Below, one piece after another: positions 42,726 to 52,415 of a DNA stretch of 64,000 nucleotides. Source of the stretch: Mesorhizobium caraganae (GTDB taxonomy: Bacteria; Pseudomonadota; Alphaproteobacteria; Rhizobiales; Rhizobiaceae); the NCBI RefSeq assembly GCF_016836705.1, contig NZ_JAFCGY010000010.1, positions 110,802 through 174,801 on the forward strand, read 5' to 3'. A model generated the notes under the pieces. The model saw only the letters and a program-made list of their open reading frames with translations. It made no database searches and was not told the origin of the DNA. The stretch's first letter is position 1. The number at the start of each line of letters is the position of its first letter. The position numbers and the translations under genes were made by a program.

Positions 42726-43385
42726 ATGTTCGGACGCAGGACTTTCGGCAAGCAGCAGCACAGCTTTGCCGATCTCAAGAAAATGATGCGCCCGACGCCG
42801 GATGCCGATGGCGTGACGCGCGTTTTCTCGAAGGAACTCTGGGACGATCCGAAGATCGGCGCCTTCCTGCGCGAAGCCGGCTTCGCGCCGGACGATCAGC
42901 GCAACATCATGCGCACGGCGGACGACTACATCGCTCTTTTCGCCGCGGCCAGATACCGGCTTCAGGTGCGCACGGGGACCTTCAACAGCGAGATGGCGGC
43001 GCGCCATGGCTATTGCCGCGCCATGCCCTTTCTGGTCATCGACCAGCCGACCTGGGACGGTGAGCATGGCGCGTTCCTCTATGCCCAGATGGATCTCATC
43101 GGCTTCGACGATTGGAACGTCGTCATGCTGGCGGCGGATGCGCGGACCACGCAATCCTGCGGCCTGCCGGCGCATCCCGGCTCGGTGCCGGCGCTCACCC
43201 AGGCGATGACCGGGCACGTGATCCGATGGAAGGCGCGCTATGAATCCGTGCTGGAGGAATTCGGCGTCACCGCCACCGGCGGGCGCAGCATCACGCGGGA
43301 ACAATTCGAGGCGGAGAAAGATGCGCTGCGTCAGGAAATCATCGGCACTGTCGCCGCGATGAAGCCACGCACCGTCAGCGAATAG
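42726..43385 (+). CDS. Uncharacterised cytoplasmic protein
   Basis: 219 residues, no signal peptide or membrane segment. It opens MFGRRTFGKQQHSFADLKKM and has a central region rich in aromatics (YCRAMPFLVIDQPTWDGEHG, LIGFDDWNVVMLAADAR). Codon use matches neighbours and GAGG lies upstream of the ATG, so it looks real, but I recognise no family. It may belong with the preceding parDE locus or stand alone; the next gene converges on it. Confidence 0.72.
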   Translation: MFGRRTFGKQQHSFADLKKMMRPTPDADGVTRVFSKELWDDPKIGAFLREAGFAPDDQRNIMRTADDYIALFAAARYRLQVRTGTFNSEMAARHGYCRAMPFLVIDQPTWDGEHGAFLYAQMDLIGFDDWNVVMLAADARTTQSCGLPAHPGSVPALTQAMTGHVIRWKARYESVLEEFGVTATGGRSITREQFEAEKDALRQEIIGTVAAMKPRTVSE

Positions 43386-43387
43386 GG

Positions 43388-43867
43388 TTAGCGGATCAGC
43401 AGGGCCGTGCCGTAGAGGCCGAGCGCGAACACCGTGTGCGAAATCACGTTGAAGGCGCGGATCTGCATCGGGTTGGGGCGTCTTGAAGCGGCCCAGCCGG
43501 CGCCCATGCCGGGCGCCAGCAGGAACCAGCCGGCGCCAATAGTGACCATGCCGAGAATGAAGGCCGGCAGGAAGGTCGGTGCGTCCAGCCACGCCTTGCC
43601 CACCAGCGCCACCAGGATGATGCCGTAGACGATGCCGGTGAAATAGTGGAAGGCCCAGCCCAGCGCCGTCTCATGCGCGTAGGGCGCGGCGTGGGCGATG
43701 TCGTCATGGAAAACCTTGCCGTCCCGGAGATGCCAGACCCAGCGGCCGGGCGGCCCCCAGTTCGGCCGTGGCTGACTGAGCGCCAGATGCAGGAACAGCG
43801 CCCACAGGTCCATCAGCACCGTGGCGCCTATGCCGATCGCAACACTGCGCCAGATGACGTCAAACAT
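43388..43867 (-). CDS. DUF2938 membrane protein
   Basis: 159 residues with four transmembrane segments (about 8-28, 72-93, 97-118, 136-156). ATVLMDLWALFLHLAL, WGPPGRWVWHLRDGKVFHDD and GWAFHYFTGIVYG match DUF2938. No catalytic motif is evident. It ends two bases from the convergent uncharacterised gene. Confidence 0.85.
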   Translation of the reverse strand: MFDVIWRSVAIGIGATVLMDLWALFLHLALSQPRPNWGPPGRWVWHLRDGKVFHDDIAHAAPYAHETALGWAFHYFTGIVYGIILVALVGKAWLDAPTFLPAFILGMVTIGAGWFLLAPGMGAGWAASRRPNPMQIRAFNVISHTVFALGLYGTALLIR

Positions 43868-43954
43868 CGTCGATGTCCCCCAAAAGCAGGCAATCCGGCA
43901 GGACGCGCGCCGTGGTCAGGCCATGCGTTCATGACCCGACTCAGCCACCAAAAG

Positions 43955-44431
43955 TTAGAGCTGGCTCAGAATGTGAGCCGCACCTGAAGTGTCGACACCT
44001 GGCTTGGTCTCAACATTGAGCGCGGTGACCTTGCCATTGTCGACGATCATCGAAAAGCGTCTCGCGCGCAACCCCATATCGTTGCTTATGAAATCGAGGC
44101 CGATCGACTTGGCGAAGTCGCCAGTCCCATCGGCCAGATAGAGGATCTTGCCTTGACCGCCGGTGAAATTGGCCCAGGCGCCCATCACATGGACGTCGTT
44201 GACCGAGACGACGGCGATGGTGTCGACGCCGCGCGCCAGGATGGCGTCGTGGTTCTCGAGATAGCCCGGCAGATGGTTGTTGCTGCAGGTCGGCGTGAAG
44301 GCGCCGGGAACGCCGAACAGCACCACCTTCTTGCCCGCAAAAATCTCGGCCGAGGTGATCACCTTGGCGCCGTCGGCGGTCATTTCCTTGAAGGTCGCAT
44401 CGGGCAGTTTGTCGCCAACGGCAATGGTCAT
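43955..44431 (-). CDS. Peroxiredoxin (Prx5/AhpE-like, 1-Cys)
   Basis: 158-residue thiol peroxidase of the Prx5 group, detoxifying hydrogen peroxide and organic peroxides. The peroxidatic Cys49 is in GVPGAFTPTCSNNHLPGY, with the active-site Arg later in LRARRFSMIVDNG. No other Cys is present, so it works as a 1-Cys enzyme, probably reduced by glutathione/glutaredoxin. Start at 44431; a 21-residue extension to 44494 lacks family similarity. Confidence 0.93.
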   Translation of the reverse strand: MTIAVGDKLPDATFKEMTADGAKVITSAEIFAGKKVVLFGVPGAFTPTCSNNHLPGYLENHDAILARGVDTIAVVSVNDVHVMGAWANFTGGQGKILYLADGTGDFAKSIGLDFISNDMGLRARRFSMIVDNGKVTALNVETKPGVDTSGAAHILSQL

Positions 44432-44541
44432 GATGGTTCTCGTGTGAAAGCAGGGAAGGTTTCTTGCGATAGCGAAATCAGGCATCTCCCGCAACCGCCG
44501 ACAAGGCCTGGATCAAGGGAAAGCCTGGATCGGGACTTGTA

Positions 44542-45348
44542 TCAGGGGAACGGCAGAACGCCCTCGACCGCGCCTTCCGCACTTGTCAGGGTGTAATACA
44601 ACCCGCCATCGGTCGGTATCGCCGACGGTCGGTCGAGGATCGGTATGGTAAACACCAGCCGGCCGTCCTTTTCGCTGCGCGCAGGCGCCCCGAACATGTA
44701 GTCGCGCTCGCCGGCGACGAAGAAATCCGCCGCCTCCGGATCGCCGGGAAAGGTCGCCTCGACGACCAGCGTCTCGTGGTCGCCAGGCAGGATCTTGATG
44801 CCGAAATCGGCTTTGGCAGGGGCGGGCAAGGTGGCGAGGGCCGCCTTCACCAGGGCCGCATCCTCGGCATTGTCGGGATCGGCGGCGGGATCGACGCTCA
44901 ACCGCGTCTGCACCGGAATGCAGATCGTCTCGCAAATGCCGAGAAAGATGTCGGCATCGATGACGGCCGCATCCCCAGGCGATGACAGGGTGAATGTCAC
45001 CGGCAGCGAAACCGGATGGTTGTAGCCGGCCCATTTGCCGTAGCCGTCGTCATGGCGCTGCGGCGGCGGGAAGGAAAACGCCGCATCGGTGATGTTGGTG
45101 CTGGCCGAAACATCGATCTGCGGTGGCACGCCGGCATCGCCCGGGTCGCGCCAATAGGTCTTCCAGCCGGGCTTGAGCGCAATGTCGAGCACGCCATGGA
45201 TGCGGCCTGCCTCGTCCGCCTTGCCTGATGTCACCAGCCGCACCTTGCCGCCTTCGCTGTTGTACCAGTCCGAAGAGGAAGCCGCGGCGGGAAGGGCGGC
45301 TCCGCATCCGATGGCGGCGCCGAGCAGCAGGATTTTCAAGCTTTGCAT
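44542..45348 (-). CDS. Periplasmic DsbD-alpha-like protein
   Basis: 268 residues with a signal peptide (MQSLKILLLGAAIGCGAALP, ending AAA). It has the N-terminal domain of DsbD (disulfide-bond corrector): LDIALKPGWKTYWRDPGDAG and the Cys pair in GICETICIPVQ. There is no membrane or thioredoxin domain, so it is a free-standing acceptor, perhaps receiving electrons from a CcdA/ScsB-like partner located elsewhere. It diverges from algH. Confidence 0.88.
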   Translation of the reverse strand: MQSLKILLLGAAIGCGAALPAAASSSDWYNSEGGKVRLVTSGKADEAGRIHGVLDIALKPGWKTYWRDPGDAGVPPQIDVSASTNITDAAFSFPPPQRHDDGYGKWAGYNHPVSLPVTFTLSSPGDAAVIDADIFLGICETICIPVQTRLSVDPAADPDNAEDAALVKAALATLPAPAKADFGIKILPGDHETLVVEATFPGDPEAADFFVAGERDYMFGAPARSEKDGRLVFTIPILDRPSAIPTDGGLYYTLTSAEGAVEGVLPFP

Positions 45349-45563
45349 GGTGGTGATTTGATCGTCCGTTCATGGCCGCGCAATGTTTTCATGGCGCTCT
45401 GCGTATCATATTTGCGTGACTTTTGGGCGAGGAACAGTCGAGTTCAAGCATTCCGTCGGGGGAAATTGGTAGTCAGGAATCCGTTGTTCCAGCTGTTGGG
45501 CTTTGGGCGAATCGCGCGCGGCGCACCTTTTCGGCGCTCCGGAAACGCGTTACGCTCCGCTCC

Positions 45564-46172
45564 ATGGACTTGTTGCGCCACAAAAAGACGGCCGGCGGAC
45601 GCGGCTTTCTCGACGACCAGTTCCTGATTGCCATGCCCGGCATGAAGGACGACCGCTTCACGCGCTCGGTCATCTATATCTGCGCGCATAGCGACGAAGG
45701 CGCCATGGGCCTGATCATCAACCAGACGCAGCAGATGCTGTTTCCCGACCTCCTGGTGCAGCTCGGCATCATGAACGAGCAGGAGGCGATCAGGCTGCCG
45801 GCGCAGGCGCGCGACTTCGTCGTGCGCAATGGCGGCCCGGTCGACCGCAGCCGCGGCTTCGTGCTGCATTCGGGCGACTACCGGGTGGAATCCTCGCTAA
45901 CCGTCTCCGATGATATCTGCCTGACCGCCACCGTCGACATCTTGCGCGCCATCTCGTCCGGCCGCGGCCCGCGCCGCGCGCTGATGGCGCTCGGCTATTC
46001 CGGCTGGGGCGCTGGCCAGCTGGAAACCGAGATCGCCGAGAATGGCTGGCTGACCTGCCCGGCCACGCCGGAGCTTCTGTTCGACGCCGACATCGAACGC
46101 AAATACGACCGCATCCTGGCGTCCATCGGCATCGACCTGGCGCATTTGAGCCTGGCGGCCGGGCACGCCTGA
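45564..46172 (+). CDS. YqgE/AlgH family protein
   Basis: 202 residues from MDLLRHKKTAGG; a longer frame upstream lacks similarity. Family segments FLIAMPGMKDDRFTRSVIYI, EGAMGLIINQ, VRNGGPVDRSRGFVLHSGDY and ALGYSGWGAGQLETEIAENG are present. AlgH proteins are conserved and cytosolic; a regulatory role was proposed in Pseudomonas, but the activity is unknown. Confidence 0.92.
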   Translation: MDLLRHKKTAGGRGFLDDQFLIAMPGMKDDRFTRSVIYICAHSDEGAMGLIINQTQQMLFPDLLVQLGIMNEQEAIRLPAQARDFVVRNGGPVDRSRGFVLHSGDYRVESSLTVSDDICLTATVDILRAISSGRGPRRALMALGYSGWGAGQLETEIAENGWLTCPATPELLFDADIERKYDRILASIGIDLAHLSLAAGHA

Positions 46173-46186
46173 CCTGGCAGCCACCC

Positions 46187-46204
46187 AGAGGCCAAACGGC
46201 CTCT
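46187..46204. terminator. Short bidirectional hairpin between algH and the EAL gene
   Basis: AGAGGCC-AAAC-GGCCTCT between two convergent stops (it overlaps the end of the EAL gene). Without a T tract, so a weak or Rho-assisted terminator at best. Confidence 0.45.
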
Positions 46205-49091
46205 AAGCCTGCGTCATCGGATACTGCTCCTTCAGTGCCTTCAGCACCTGGTCGCCGGGCATCGGTGCGCCGAACATGAAGCTCTGGACGTATTCGCAGC
46301 CCATCTGGCGCAGTTCCAGCGCATCGCTTTCGTCCGAGATACCCTCGGCCACCACCGACAGGCCAAGCTCATGCGCCATATTGACCATGGATTTGAGCAG
46401 CACCGCACGCTTCGGCGTCGCGTCGTCGACAAAACTCTTGTCGATCTTGATGGTGTCGAAGGGGAAGCGCGTCAGATAGGCGAGCGACGAATAGCCGGTG
46501 CCGAAATCGTCGAGCGACAGGCCGATGCCGAGCTGCTTCAGCTTGGTCAGCACATGCGATGTCTGCTCGGGATTGTCCATCACCAGCGATTCGGTCAGTT
46601 CGAGCCGGAAGCAGCGCGGCTTGAGATTGGCGCGCGCGATGACCGAGCGGACATCGCTGACCAGGTCGCGGCGGATTAACTGGCGGCTGGACAGATTGAC
46701 CGACACCGACAGCGGCGTGTCGCCGATCTGCTTTTGCCAGCCGGCGAGGTCCTCGGCCGCCTGTTGCATGGCAAACAGGCCGAGCTGCACGATCAGGCCG
46801 CAGCTCTCGGCGACCGGAATGAAATCGCCCGGCGGGATCATGCCGCGGCGCGGATGGTCCCACCTGAGCAGCGCTTCGAAGCCGGCAATGCTGCCGTCCT
46901 CGAGCCGCACGATCGGCTGGTAGGCAAGGGTGAATTCGCGCCGCTCGATGGCGCGGCGCAGATCGGATTCGAACTGCAGACGGTCTGTGCCGACGGTGCG
47001 GAAGGCCGGCCGGAACGGCTCGATCCTGTCGCCGCCGAAGCGCTTGGCCTGGTGCATGGCAAGCTCGGCGTCCTTGACCATGTCCTCGGCCGAAGTCTGC
47101 GCCGAAGTCCAGGTGATCAGGCCGATCGAGGCAGTCAGCACGATCTCGCGCTTGGCGAAGGTGATCGGATTGTTGATCGCGTGTTTGATGGCGTCCGCCA
47201 CCGCCGCGATGCGGGACGGGTCCTGTTCGGACAGCAGCATCAGCGCGAACTGGTCGCCGGCAAAGCGCGACAGCGAATCCTTCGGCTTCAGCAGCCGGTG
47301 CAGCCGGCGCGCTATGGTGAGCAGGATGGTGTCGCCGGCCGAGATGCCAAGCCCGTCATTGACCTGTTTGAAACGGTCGATGTCGATGACGAAGACGGTC
47401 GGGCGCACCTTCTCTTCGGTGCGCGCGATCGAGATGATGGCTTCAAGCCGGTTCATCAGAAGTTCGCGGTTGGGCAGGCCGGTAAGATTGTCGTGAACGG
47501 CGTCGTGCAGCAGCCTTTCCTCGGACTTTTTCTGCTCGGTGACGTCGACCATGGTGCCGACGCAGCGAATCACTTCGCCGTCCGAGCCGATCACCGGCCG
47601 CGCCCTGAGCGAGAACCAGTGGTAGTGGCCGTCGGCCCCGCGCAGGCGGAAATTCTGCGACACCCGGCCACGCCGGTGTTCCAGCACCACGTCGAGCGTG
47701 GTGCGGAACGTGTCGCGGTCGTCAGCATGCAGCACCGGCAGCCAGTTGCGGGCCGCACCCCCCAGGCTGTTGGGCGCAAGGCCAAGCTGGATGCTGACGT
47801 CGGGCTTGGTGACGACGCGGTCGCGCAGCACGTCCCAGTCCCACACCGTGTCGCCGGAGCCGGCCACCGCCAGCGCCTGGCGCTCGAGGTCGGAGAACAA
47901 GCCCTGATGCAGCGCGCCGCCGGCAAAGGCATGCTGCATGACGGTGAAGCCGATCAAAAGGATGATCAGGATCAGCCCGCCGCCCAGTGCCGGCTGGGCG
48001 ATGTCGTTGTCGAGCATGCCGGTGATCGCCATCCACGATCCGCATAGCCAGAGCAGCACCATCACCCAACTCGGCACCAGCATGATCGCACGATCGTAAC
48101 CACGAATACCGAGCAGGATGATCAGGCCGAGCCCGGTCAGTGCCGTGGCGGCGAAGGACAGCCTGGCAATGCCGGCGGCGACGGCCGGATCGACGATGGC
48201 GACACCGGCGATCAGCAGCAGGCCGAGGATCCAGACCACCGCGCCATAGCTGAAATGGCCGTGCCATCGGTTAAGGTTGAGATAGGCGAACAGGAACACC
48301 ACAAAGGTCGCTGCAAGCGCCACCTCCGTTCCCGCCCGCCACATCTGCTCATTGCCGGGCGATATCTCTATGATCTTGTTTAAAAAGCCGAAATCGACAC
48401 AGATATAGGCAAGTACCGCCCAGGCTAAGGCAGCTGTCGCCGGGAACATCGAGGTTCCCTTGACGACGAACAGGATGGTCAGGAACAACGCCAAAAGGCC
48501 GGCAATGCCGATGACGATGCCGCGAAACAGCGTGTAGGAATTGACCGAGTCCTTGTAGGCTTCCGGCTCCCAGAGATAGACCTGCGGCAGCTTGGGCGAG
48601 GCGAGTTCGGCGATGAAGGTGATCACCGTTCCTGGGTTCAGCGTCACCCGGAACACGTCGGCGTCGGAGCTTGACTGGCGGTCGAGCGCGAAGCCCTCGC
48701 TGGGTGTGATCGCGGCGATGCGGGTGGCGCCGAGATCGGGCCAGAAGATGCCCGAATTCACCAGCCGGAAATGCGGCGCCACGATCAGGCGGTCGAGCTG
48801 CTGGTCGGTGGTGTTGGCGAGCGCAAACACCGCCCAGTCACCGCTCGAGCGCGCGTCATTGGCCTCGACCTCGATGCGCCGCACGATGCCGTCGGGGCCG
48901 GGCGCGGTCGACACCTGGAAGTTTTCGCCCTGGTTGACGTAGATCTCGACGGCGCGCGACAGGTCGAGCGCGATATCGTCGCGGGCAATCTTGATCGGTT
49001 CGACGGCGAAGGCCGGGAGCGCCGCGCAGAGCGTGACGACAGCCGCCAGAACAAAGGCCAACAGCGACCCGTTTCGCAGGAAATTCGTCAA
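46203..49091 (-). CDS. Membrane-bound GGDEF/EAL cyclic-di-GMP protein with PAS domain
   Basis: 962 residues. A signal peptide (ends near PAFA) is followed by a periplasmic sensory region (about 30-185), a block of seven or so membrane helices (about 185-395), a PAS domain (about 405-520), GGDEF (about 525-690) and EAL (about 705-950). The cyclase signature reads RFAGDQF rather than GGDEF, so synthesis is doubtful. The EAL domain is intact: FEALLRW, VNLSSRQL, LELTESLV, DDFGTGYSSLAYL and IKIDKSFV, so it should degrade cyclic-di-GMP. Last gene of a four-gene run from thrC, starting two bases after the acetyltransferase stop. Confidence 0.93.
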   Translation of the reverse strand: MTNFLRNGSLLAFVLAAVVTLCAALPAFAVEPIKIARDDIALDLSRAVEIYVNQGENFQVSTAPGPDGIVRRIEVEANDARSSGDWAVFALANTTDQQLDRLIVAPHFRLVNSGIFWPDLGATRIAAITPSEGFALDRQSSSDADVFRVTLNPGTVITFIAELASPKLPQVYLWEPEAYKDSVNSYTLFRGIVIGIAGLLALFLTILFVVKGTSMFPATAALAWAVLAYICVDFGFLNKIIEISPGNEQMWRAGTEVALAATFVVFLFAYLNLNRWHGHFSYGAVVWILGLLLIAGVAIVDPAVAAGIARLSFAATALTGLGLIILLGIRGYDRAIMLVPSWVMVLLWLCGSWMAITGMLDNDIAQPALGGGLILIILLIGFTVMQHAFAGGALHQGLFSDLERQALAVAGSGDTVWDWDVLRDRVVTKPDVSIQLGLAPNSLGGAARNWLPVLHADDRDTFRTTLDVVLEHRRGRVSQNFRLRGADGHYHWFSLRARPVIGSDGEVIRCVGTMVDVTEQKKSEERLLHDAVHDNLTGLPNRELLMNRLEAIISIARTEEKVRPTVFVIDIDRFKQVNDGLGISAGDTILLTIARRLHRLLKPKDSLSRFAGDQFALMLLSEQDPSRIAAVADAIKHAINNPITFAKREIVLTASIGLITWTSAQTSAEDMVKDAELAMHQAKRFGGDRIEPFRPAFRTVGTDRLQFESDLRRAIERREFTLAYQPIVRLEDGSIAGFEALLRWDHPRRGMIPPGDFIPVAESCGLIVQLGLFAMQQAAEDLAGWQKQIGDTPLSVSVNLSSRQLIRRDLVSDVRSVIARANLKPRCFRLELTESLVMDNPEQTSHVLTKLKQLGIGLSLDDFGTGYSSLAYLTRFPFDTIKIDKSFVDDATPKRAVLLKSMVNMAHELGLSVVAEGISDESDALELRQMGCEYVQSFMFGAPMPGDQVLKALKEQYPMTQA

Positions 49092-49093
49092 AA

Positions 49094-49690
49094 TCAGTCC
49101 TTCGTTCCAGCGCCCGGCGGATCGTCCGCGATCCGGGCGTAGAGGTAATGGTCCTGCCAGATGCCGTTGATCCTGAGGTAGGATCGCAAAAGTCCTTCGC
49201 GCCGGAATCCGGCTTTTTCAAGCACGCGGATCGACCGGGCATTGTCGGGAATACAGGCAGCTTCGATCCGGTGCAACCTCAGCGTATCGAAGGCAAAGCG
49301 GCAGACCACCTTGACTGCGTCGGTCATCAGGCCGCGACCGCCGAAACGCTCGCCGATCCAGTAGCCGACATGGCCGCTCTGCGAGACGCCGTGGCGGATG
49401 TTGCCCAGCGTAATGCCGCCGGCGAGCTTGCCGCTCGCCTTCTCGAAGATGAAGAAGGCGATGGCGGTGCCCTGTGCATAATCTTCGCGGTAGCGGCCGA
49501 TGCGCAGCCGCCAGGCCGTGCGGTCGAGCTCATCGGGCGTCCAGCGCGGCTCCCACGGTTCGAGGAAGCCGCGGCTTTCGCCGCGCAACGCCGACCATTC
49601 GCGATAGTCGTTGGTGTAGGGAACGCGCAGCGTGACCCGGTCGCCCTTCAGTGCCGGCAGGTCACGGCGAAAGAAAGGGAGCGCGAACAC
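49094..49690 (-). CDS. RimJ-like GNAT N-acetyltransferase
   Basis: 198-residue acetyltransferase: DRVTLRVPYTNDYREWSAL start, GHVGYWIGERFGGRGLMTDA acetyl-CoA loop and NARSIRVLEKAGFRREGLLR. Resembles ribosomal-protein alanine acetyltransferases (RimJ). It lies 20 bases after the M16 peptidase gene in the thrC run, an order I recall as common in Rhizobiales. Confidence 0.9.
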   Translation of the reverse strand: MFALPFFRRDLPALKGDRVTLRVPYTNDYREWSALRGESRGFLEPWEPRWTPDELDRTAWRLRIGRYREDYAQGTAIAFFIFEKASGKLAGGITLGNIRHGVSQSGHVGYWIGERFGGRGLMTDAVKVVCRFAFDTLRLHRIEAACIPDNARSIRVLEKAGFRREGLLRSYLRINGIWQDHYLYARIADDPPGAGTKD

Positions 49691-49710
49691 GGGGCGTGCC
49701 TTGAGGGGAC

Positions 49711-51003
49711 TTAGACGGCGAGCTTGCGGGCCGTGGTCTGCGTGCCCGCAAGCGAATCGAGGATCGCCTCATAGGGCGCGAGCGTACCCACGGGGCCGAC
49801 GGCGGTCAGCGTCGGCTTGGTCGAAAACAGCCGTGACGACAGGTCGGTCAGCCGCTCGACGGTCAGCGCCGACAGTCGTTCCATCAACTCCTCCTTGCCG
49901 ATCGGCCGGCCGAACAAAAGCAGCTGCCTGGCGATCTGCGAGGCGCGGCTGGCCGGGCTTTCCGCAGACATGATCAGTCCGGCGCGGTATTGCGCGCGCG
50001 CCCGGTCGAGTTCTTCCTGCAGGATGTTTTCGCCGGCCTTCTGCAGTTCGTCGATGATGACGGGCACCAGTTCGGCAATGTCGCTCTGTCCGGTCGCGGC
50101 ATGCACGCCGAAAATGCCGGTGTCGGAAAAGCCCCAGTGGAAGGCATAGACGGAATAGCACAGGCCGCGCTTTTCGCGCACTTCCTGGAACAGTCGGGAC
50201 GACATGCCGCCGCCGAGGATCATCGACAGCACCTGCGAGGCGTAGAAGTCGCGCACATGATAGGCGCGGCCTTCGAAGCCGAGCACGATCTGCGCGTCCA
50301 TCAGGTCGCGATCCTCACGGAAATCGCCGCCGACATACTGCGCATATTGCGGCATGGTGCTGTCGGCCTTGCTGCGGAAGCCGCCGAGCTGCTTTTCCAC
50401 CTCGCGCACGAAATTGTCGTGCTTGATGTCGCCGGCCGCAACGACCACCATCCGCTCGGCGCCATATTGGCGCTCGATGAAATCGTGCAGCTGTTTGGAG
50501 GTGAAGGATTTGACGGTTTCCGGCGTGCCGAGGATCGAGCGGCCGATCGTCTGATGGCGGAACGCGGTCTCGGTGAAACGGTCGAAGACGATGTCGTCGG
50601 GCGTGTCGTGCGCGGCGCCGATCTCCTGCAGGATCACATGCTGCTCGCGCTCCAGCTCCTGCGGGTCGAACTCGGACTCCTGCAGGATGTCGGCAAGAAT
50701 ATCGACCGCCAGCGGCACGTCGTTGGACAGCACCCTGGCATAGTAGGATGTCGTTTCGACGCTGGTGGCGGCGTTGATTTCACCGCCGACATCCTCGATT
50801 TCCGAGGCGATTTCGAAGGCGCTACGCCTTTTCGTGCCCTTGAAGGCCATATGCTCGAGCAGATGGGCCATTCCGTGTTCTTCGTCACGCTCATTGCGAG
50901 CGCCCGACTTGACCCAGGCACCAAGGGCAACGGATTCGAGGCTTGGAAGGGTTTCGGTGGCGACTGTCAGGCCGTTCGACAGACGGCTTACCTCAACACC
51001 CAT
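49711..51003 (-). CDS. M16-family zinc peptidase (mitochondrial processing peptidase-like)
   Basis: 430 residues. The inverted zinc motif HxxEH is in MAHLLEHMAFKGT, with the distal Glu near ASEIEDVGGEINAATS. It belongs to the bacterial group ancestral to mitochondrial processing peptidase beta; the glycine-rich loop appears as SMILGGGMSSRLFQEVREKR. Start at 51003 (MGVEVSRLSNGL) with GGGAG upstream; it begins 14 bases after the thrC stop. Confidence 0.94.
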   Translation of the reverse strand: MGVEVSRLSNGLTVATETLPSLESVALGAWVKSGARNERDEEHGMAHLLEHMAFKGTKRRSAFEIASEIEDVGGEINAATSVETTSYYARVLSNDVPLAVDILADILQESEFDPQELEREQHVILQEIGAAHDTPDDIVFDRFTETAFRHQTIGRSILGTPETVKSFTSKQLHDFIERQYGAERMVVVAAGDIKHDNFVREVEKQLGGFRSKADSTMPQYAQYVGGDFREDRDLMDAQIVLGFEGRAYHVRDFYASQVLSMILGGGMSSRLFQEVREKRGLCYSVYAFHWGFSDTGIFGVHAATGQSDIAELVPVIIDELQKAGENILQEELDRARAQYRAGLIMSAESPASRASQIARQLLLFGRPIGKEELMERLSALTVERLTDLSSRLFSTKPTLTAVGPVGTLAPYEAILDSLAGTQTTARKLAV

Positions 51004-51017
51004 ATGGCAAGTACTCC

Positions 51018-52415
51018 CTAACGCGCTGCCCTTGAGTGGCGGCTCACGTAATCTTCCACCATTTTCAGGTCGGATGGAAGTACCGTGTATTTTTCGTCGG
51101 CTGACATCAAGGACCCCAGCCATGCAGGCAGGGCCGGCGACACGCCGCAGGCGGCTTCGACAGCCGCCGGGAACTTGGCCGGGTGGGCGGTGCCCAGCAC
51201 CACCATCGGCACGGCGCCGTCAGCCTTGCCGGCGGCGACATGCACGGCCGCGGCGGTGTGCGGGTCAAGCAGGTAGTTGCTTGATTCCAGCGTCGAACGG
51301 ATGGTGGCCGCGACCTCATCCATATCAGCCCGGCCGGCGTCGAATTCGGCCCGCATCCTGGCCATTTCAGCCGTTTCGATGGTGAACGCGCCGGACTGTT
51401 TCAGCCCCGCCATATAGCGCCGCACCGTCTCGGCATTGCGGTCGGAGGTCTCGAACAACAGCCGCTCGAAATTCGACGACACCTGGATGTCCATCGATGG
51501 CGAGGTCGTCGCAAACACACCTTTGGTGCGGTATTCGCCGGTCGCGAAGGTGCGCGCCAATATGTCGTTGTCGTTGGTTGCGACGATCAGCCGCTCGATC
51601 GGCAGGCCCATCTTCTTGGCGGCGTAACCGGCGAAAATGTCGCCGAAGTTGCCTGTCGGCACGGTGAAGGAAACAGGCCTGTCTGGCGCGCCGAGCGAAA
51701 GCGCCGAGGAAAAATAATAGACGATCTGGGCCATGATGCGGGCCCAGTTGATCGAATTGACGCCCGACAGCGATACGCCATCACGGAAGGCATGATCGTT
51801 GAACATGTCCTTCAGCAAGCCCTGGCAATCGTCGAAATTGCCTTCGATGGCCAGCGCCTGGACGTTGGCCGCCGTCGATGTCGTCATCTGCCGCTGCTGC
51901 ACCGGCGAGACGCGGCCATGCGGGAACAAAACGAAGATATCGGTGCGGTCGCGGCCGGCAAAGGCGTCGATGGCCGCACCGCCGGTGTCGCCCGAGGTGG
52001 CGCCGACGATCGTGGCGCGCTGGCCGCGCTCAGCCAGCACATGGTCCATCAGCCGGGCAAGCAGCTGCATGGCGACGTCCTTGAAAGCCAGCGTCGGGCC
52101 GTGGAAGAGCTCGAGGATGAAAGTGTTCGGACCGGTCTGCACCAGCGGGCAGACCGCCTGGTGGCGAAAGGTGGCATAGGCTTCGCGCACCAGGCGTTCG
52201 AAAACGGGTGCGGCGATCTCGCCGCCGAGGAACGGCGTCAGCACGCGGATGGCGAGGTCGGCATAGGGCAGGCCGCGCATGGCGCGGATCTCGGCTGCCG
52301 AAAATTGCGGCCACTCTCGCGGCACATAGAGCCCACCGTCGCGTGCCAGTCCGGCCAGCACCGCGTCGGAAAATCCCAGCGCGGGCGCTTCCCCGCGAGT
52401 ACTCACATATTGCAT
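51018..52415 (-). CDS. thrC: Threonine synthase
   Basis: 465-residue pyridoxal-phosphate enzyme making threonine from O-phosphohomoserine. The cofactor Lys is in GPTLAFKDVAMQLL; ATSGDTGGAAIDAF and VPTGNFGDIFAGYAAKKMG bind phosphate and cofactor. Start at MQYVSTRGEAPALGF (52415), the canonical N-terminus. It opens the four-gene minus-strand run. Confidence 0.97.
   Translation of the reverse strand: MQYVSTRGEAPALGFSDAVLAGLARDGGLYVPREWPQFSAAEIRAMRGLPYADLAIRVLTPFLGGEIAAPVFERLVREAYATFRHQAVCPLVQTGPNTFILELFHGPTLAFKDVAMQLLARLMDHVLAERGQRATIVGATSGDTGGAAIDAFAGRDRTDIFVLFPHGRVSPVQQRQMTTSTAANVQALAIEGNFDDCQGLLKDMFNDHAFRDGVSLSGVNSINWARIMAQIVYYFSSALSLGAPDRPVSFTVPTGNFGDIFAGYAAKKMGLPIERLIVATNDNDILARTFATGEYRTKGVFATTSPSMDIQVSSNFERLLFETSDRNAETVRRYMAGLKQSGAFTIETAEMARMRAEFDAGRADMDEVAATIRSTLESSNYLLDPHTAAAVHVAAGKADGAVPMVVLGTAHPAKFPAAVEAACGVSPALPAWLGSLMSADEKYTVLPSDLKMVEDYVSRHSRAAR

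Noticed and set aside
46734..48047. 437-codon open frame antisense to the GGDEF/EAL gene
   Set aside because: Shadow frame; the opposite strand carries intact EAL motifs.
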